From the NCBI GenBank assembly GCA_018241455.1, contig JAFEDW010000116.1, positions 1-6,586 of the forward strand: a stretch of 6,586 bases of DNA. The letters run 5' to 3'. This document shows positions 5,969-6,586 of the stretch, piece by piece (position 1 is the first letter of the stretch; each line of letters starts with the position of its first letter). The position numbers and the translations under genes were made by a program. The notes below the pieces were generated by a model. The model saw only the letters and a program-made list of their open reading frames with translations, made no database searches and was not told the DNA's origin. The stretch comes from Pseudomonadota bacterium (GTDB lineage: Bacteria > Pseudomonadota > Gammaproteobacteria > Steroidobacterales > Steroidobacteraceae).

Positions 5969-6586
5969 ATGCCCCCGCTCAAGCTGCCGCCACGCACCGC
6001 ATCGGTCAGTGAGCTGATGGACGCGGCGACCACCGTGTTCCGGATGACACTCGCCAAGACAGTGCCGTTCGAGCTGTTCGCGGCGCTGCTGCTGGGCCTG
6101 CCGCACATGTACTGGATGACCACCGGCAAGCCCTTCGACCTGCTGCACCCACCGCTCGACCCGCGCTTCTGGGCGCTCGCTGCCGTTGGCCTGGTGTGCT
6201 ACCAGTTCCTGGCCGGGCTCGTCATGCTGCGGCAGCGCGCGATGCTCGACGGGGTTGCGCCCGACCTCAATCGCGAAGCGGCCACCGCGCTGCGTCGCTG
6301 GCCGATGCTGGTCGCCACCTACGTGCTGGGCATGGTGGCGATCTACGCCGGCTGCCTGCTGCTGCTGGTTCCCGGCCTGTACCTGTTCTTCTGCCTGCTG
6401 CTGCTGCGGCCGGTGGTGCTGTTCGAGACCACCGGGCCGGTGCAGGCGCTGGTGCGCTGCGTGCGACTGGCGCGACCGCTATGGCTGAAATTCATGGCCG
6501 CCGCGGTGATCGCCACGCTGATCGTCGTCGTCTGCATGATCGCGGCCGGCGCCTGCCTCGGCGTCGTGCACGCGATCGTCGCGGCG
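5969..6586 (+). CDS. Integral membrane protein of unknown function, partial (3' end outside window)
   Basis: The frame from the ATG at 5969 stays open for 206 codons to the right edge. Codon use is strongly G/C at third positions like its neighbours, and a good GGAG precedes the start. The N-terminus (1-30) is polar with no signal peptide and a likely amphipathic helix (VSELMDAATTVFRMT, 13-27). Hydrophobic segments follow at about 33-50, 68-87, 112-131, 132-150 and 174-200. The stretch VPGLYLFFCLLLLRP (134-148), then ETTGPVQALVRCVRLARPLW (153-172), resembles the pattern seen in YciC/DUF975-like and glycerophosphodiesterase membrane-domain proteins: a VPG-Y-L hairpin, a GP-AL-R segment, and another membrane helix. 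That is a resemblance, not a functional assignment. It is divergently oriented from prmC. The membrane-protein call is firm; the role is unknown. Confidence 0.85.
   Translation, partial: MPPLKLPPRTASVSELMDAATTVFRMTLAKTVPFELFAALLLGLPHMYWMTTGKPFDLLHPPLDPRFWALAAVGLVCYQFLAGLVMLRQRAMLDGVAPDLNREAATALRRWPMLVATYVLGMVAIYAGCLLLLVPGLYLFFCLLLLRPVVLFETTGPVQALVRCVRLARPLWLKFMAAAVIATLIVVVCMIAAGACLGVVHAIVAA

Noticed and set aside
5296..6129. A 277-codon - strand frame overlapping prmC in another frame and crossing the divergent gap
   Set aside because: It conflicts with both prmC and the membrane protein gene, has no motif, and its starts lack ribosome sites.
1..6586. tRNA or rRNA genes, CRISPR arrays, insertion sequences, phage or toxin-antitoxin genes, biosynthetic cluster
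   Set aside because: Genes cover almost the whole window with gaps of at most 56 bases; none of the identified proteins is of these types, and I saw no spaced direct repeats, terminal inverted repeats or cloverleaf-like segments.

Overview
The window is GC-rich, gene-dense bacterial chromosome with short gaps, frequent start/stop overlaps and third-position G/C in nearly every codon. Gene content (GatCAB amidotransferase, Hsp33, PrmC, a small cytoplasmic cyclophilin, the proteobacterial monofunctional transglycosylase MtgA and a YhhQ-type queuosine-precursor transporter) points to a proteobacterium, most likely a gammaproteobacterium of a lineage that keeps the indirect tRNA amidation route, or possibly a betaproteobacterium. 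The species cannot be told from this sequence.

Layout. Positions 1-2990 (+ strand) hold a tightly coupled run: the 3' part of gatA (cut by the left edge), gatB, and hslO (Hsp33). gatA and gatB share one base (TGATG), and gatB and hslO overlap by 8 bases. Positions 3009-5912 (- strand) hold four genes read leftwards: prmC, ppiB, mtgA and yhhQ, with gaps of 37, 25 and 19 bases, so they probably form one operon. The two runs converge on an 18-base gap that can fold, together with a base from each flanking stop codon, into a GC-rich hairpin. On the right, a 56-base divergent gap separates prmC from an integral membrane protein gene (+ strand, from 5969) that is open to the right edge.

Functions. 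gatA and gatB encode two subunits of the enzyme that amidates misacylated Glu-tRNA(Gln) and/or Asp-tRNA(Asn). hslO encodes a redox-switched holdase. prmC methylates release factors, ppiB isomerises prolyl bonds, mtgA polymerises glycan strands, and yhhQ imports a precursor of queuosine, the modified base of GUN-anticodon tRNAs. Translation and protein quality control are therefore the common themes, but this is ordinary housekeeping DNA. I see no mobile element, CRISPR array, RNA gene, defence system or biosynthetic cluster, and no convincing novel system. The points worth a second look are small: the convergent hairpin, a possible leaderless start for prmC, the gatB-hslO overlap, an extra cysteine near the Hsp33 redox switch, and the unidentified membrane protein at the right edge.
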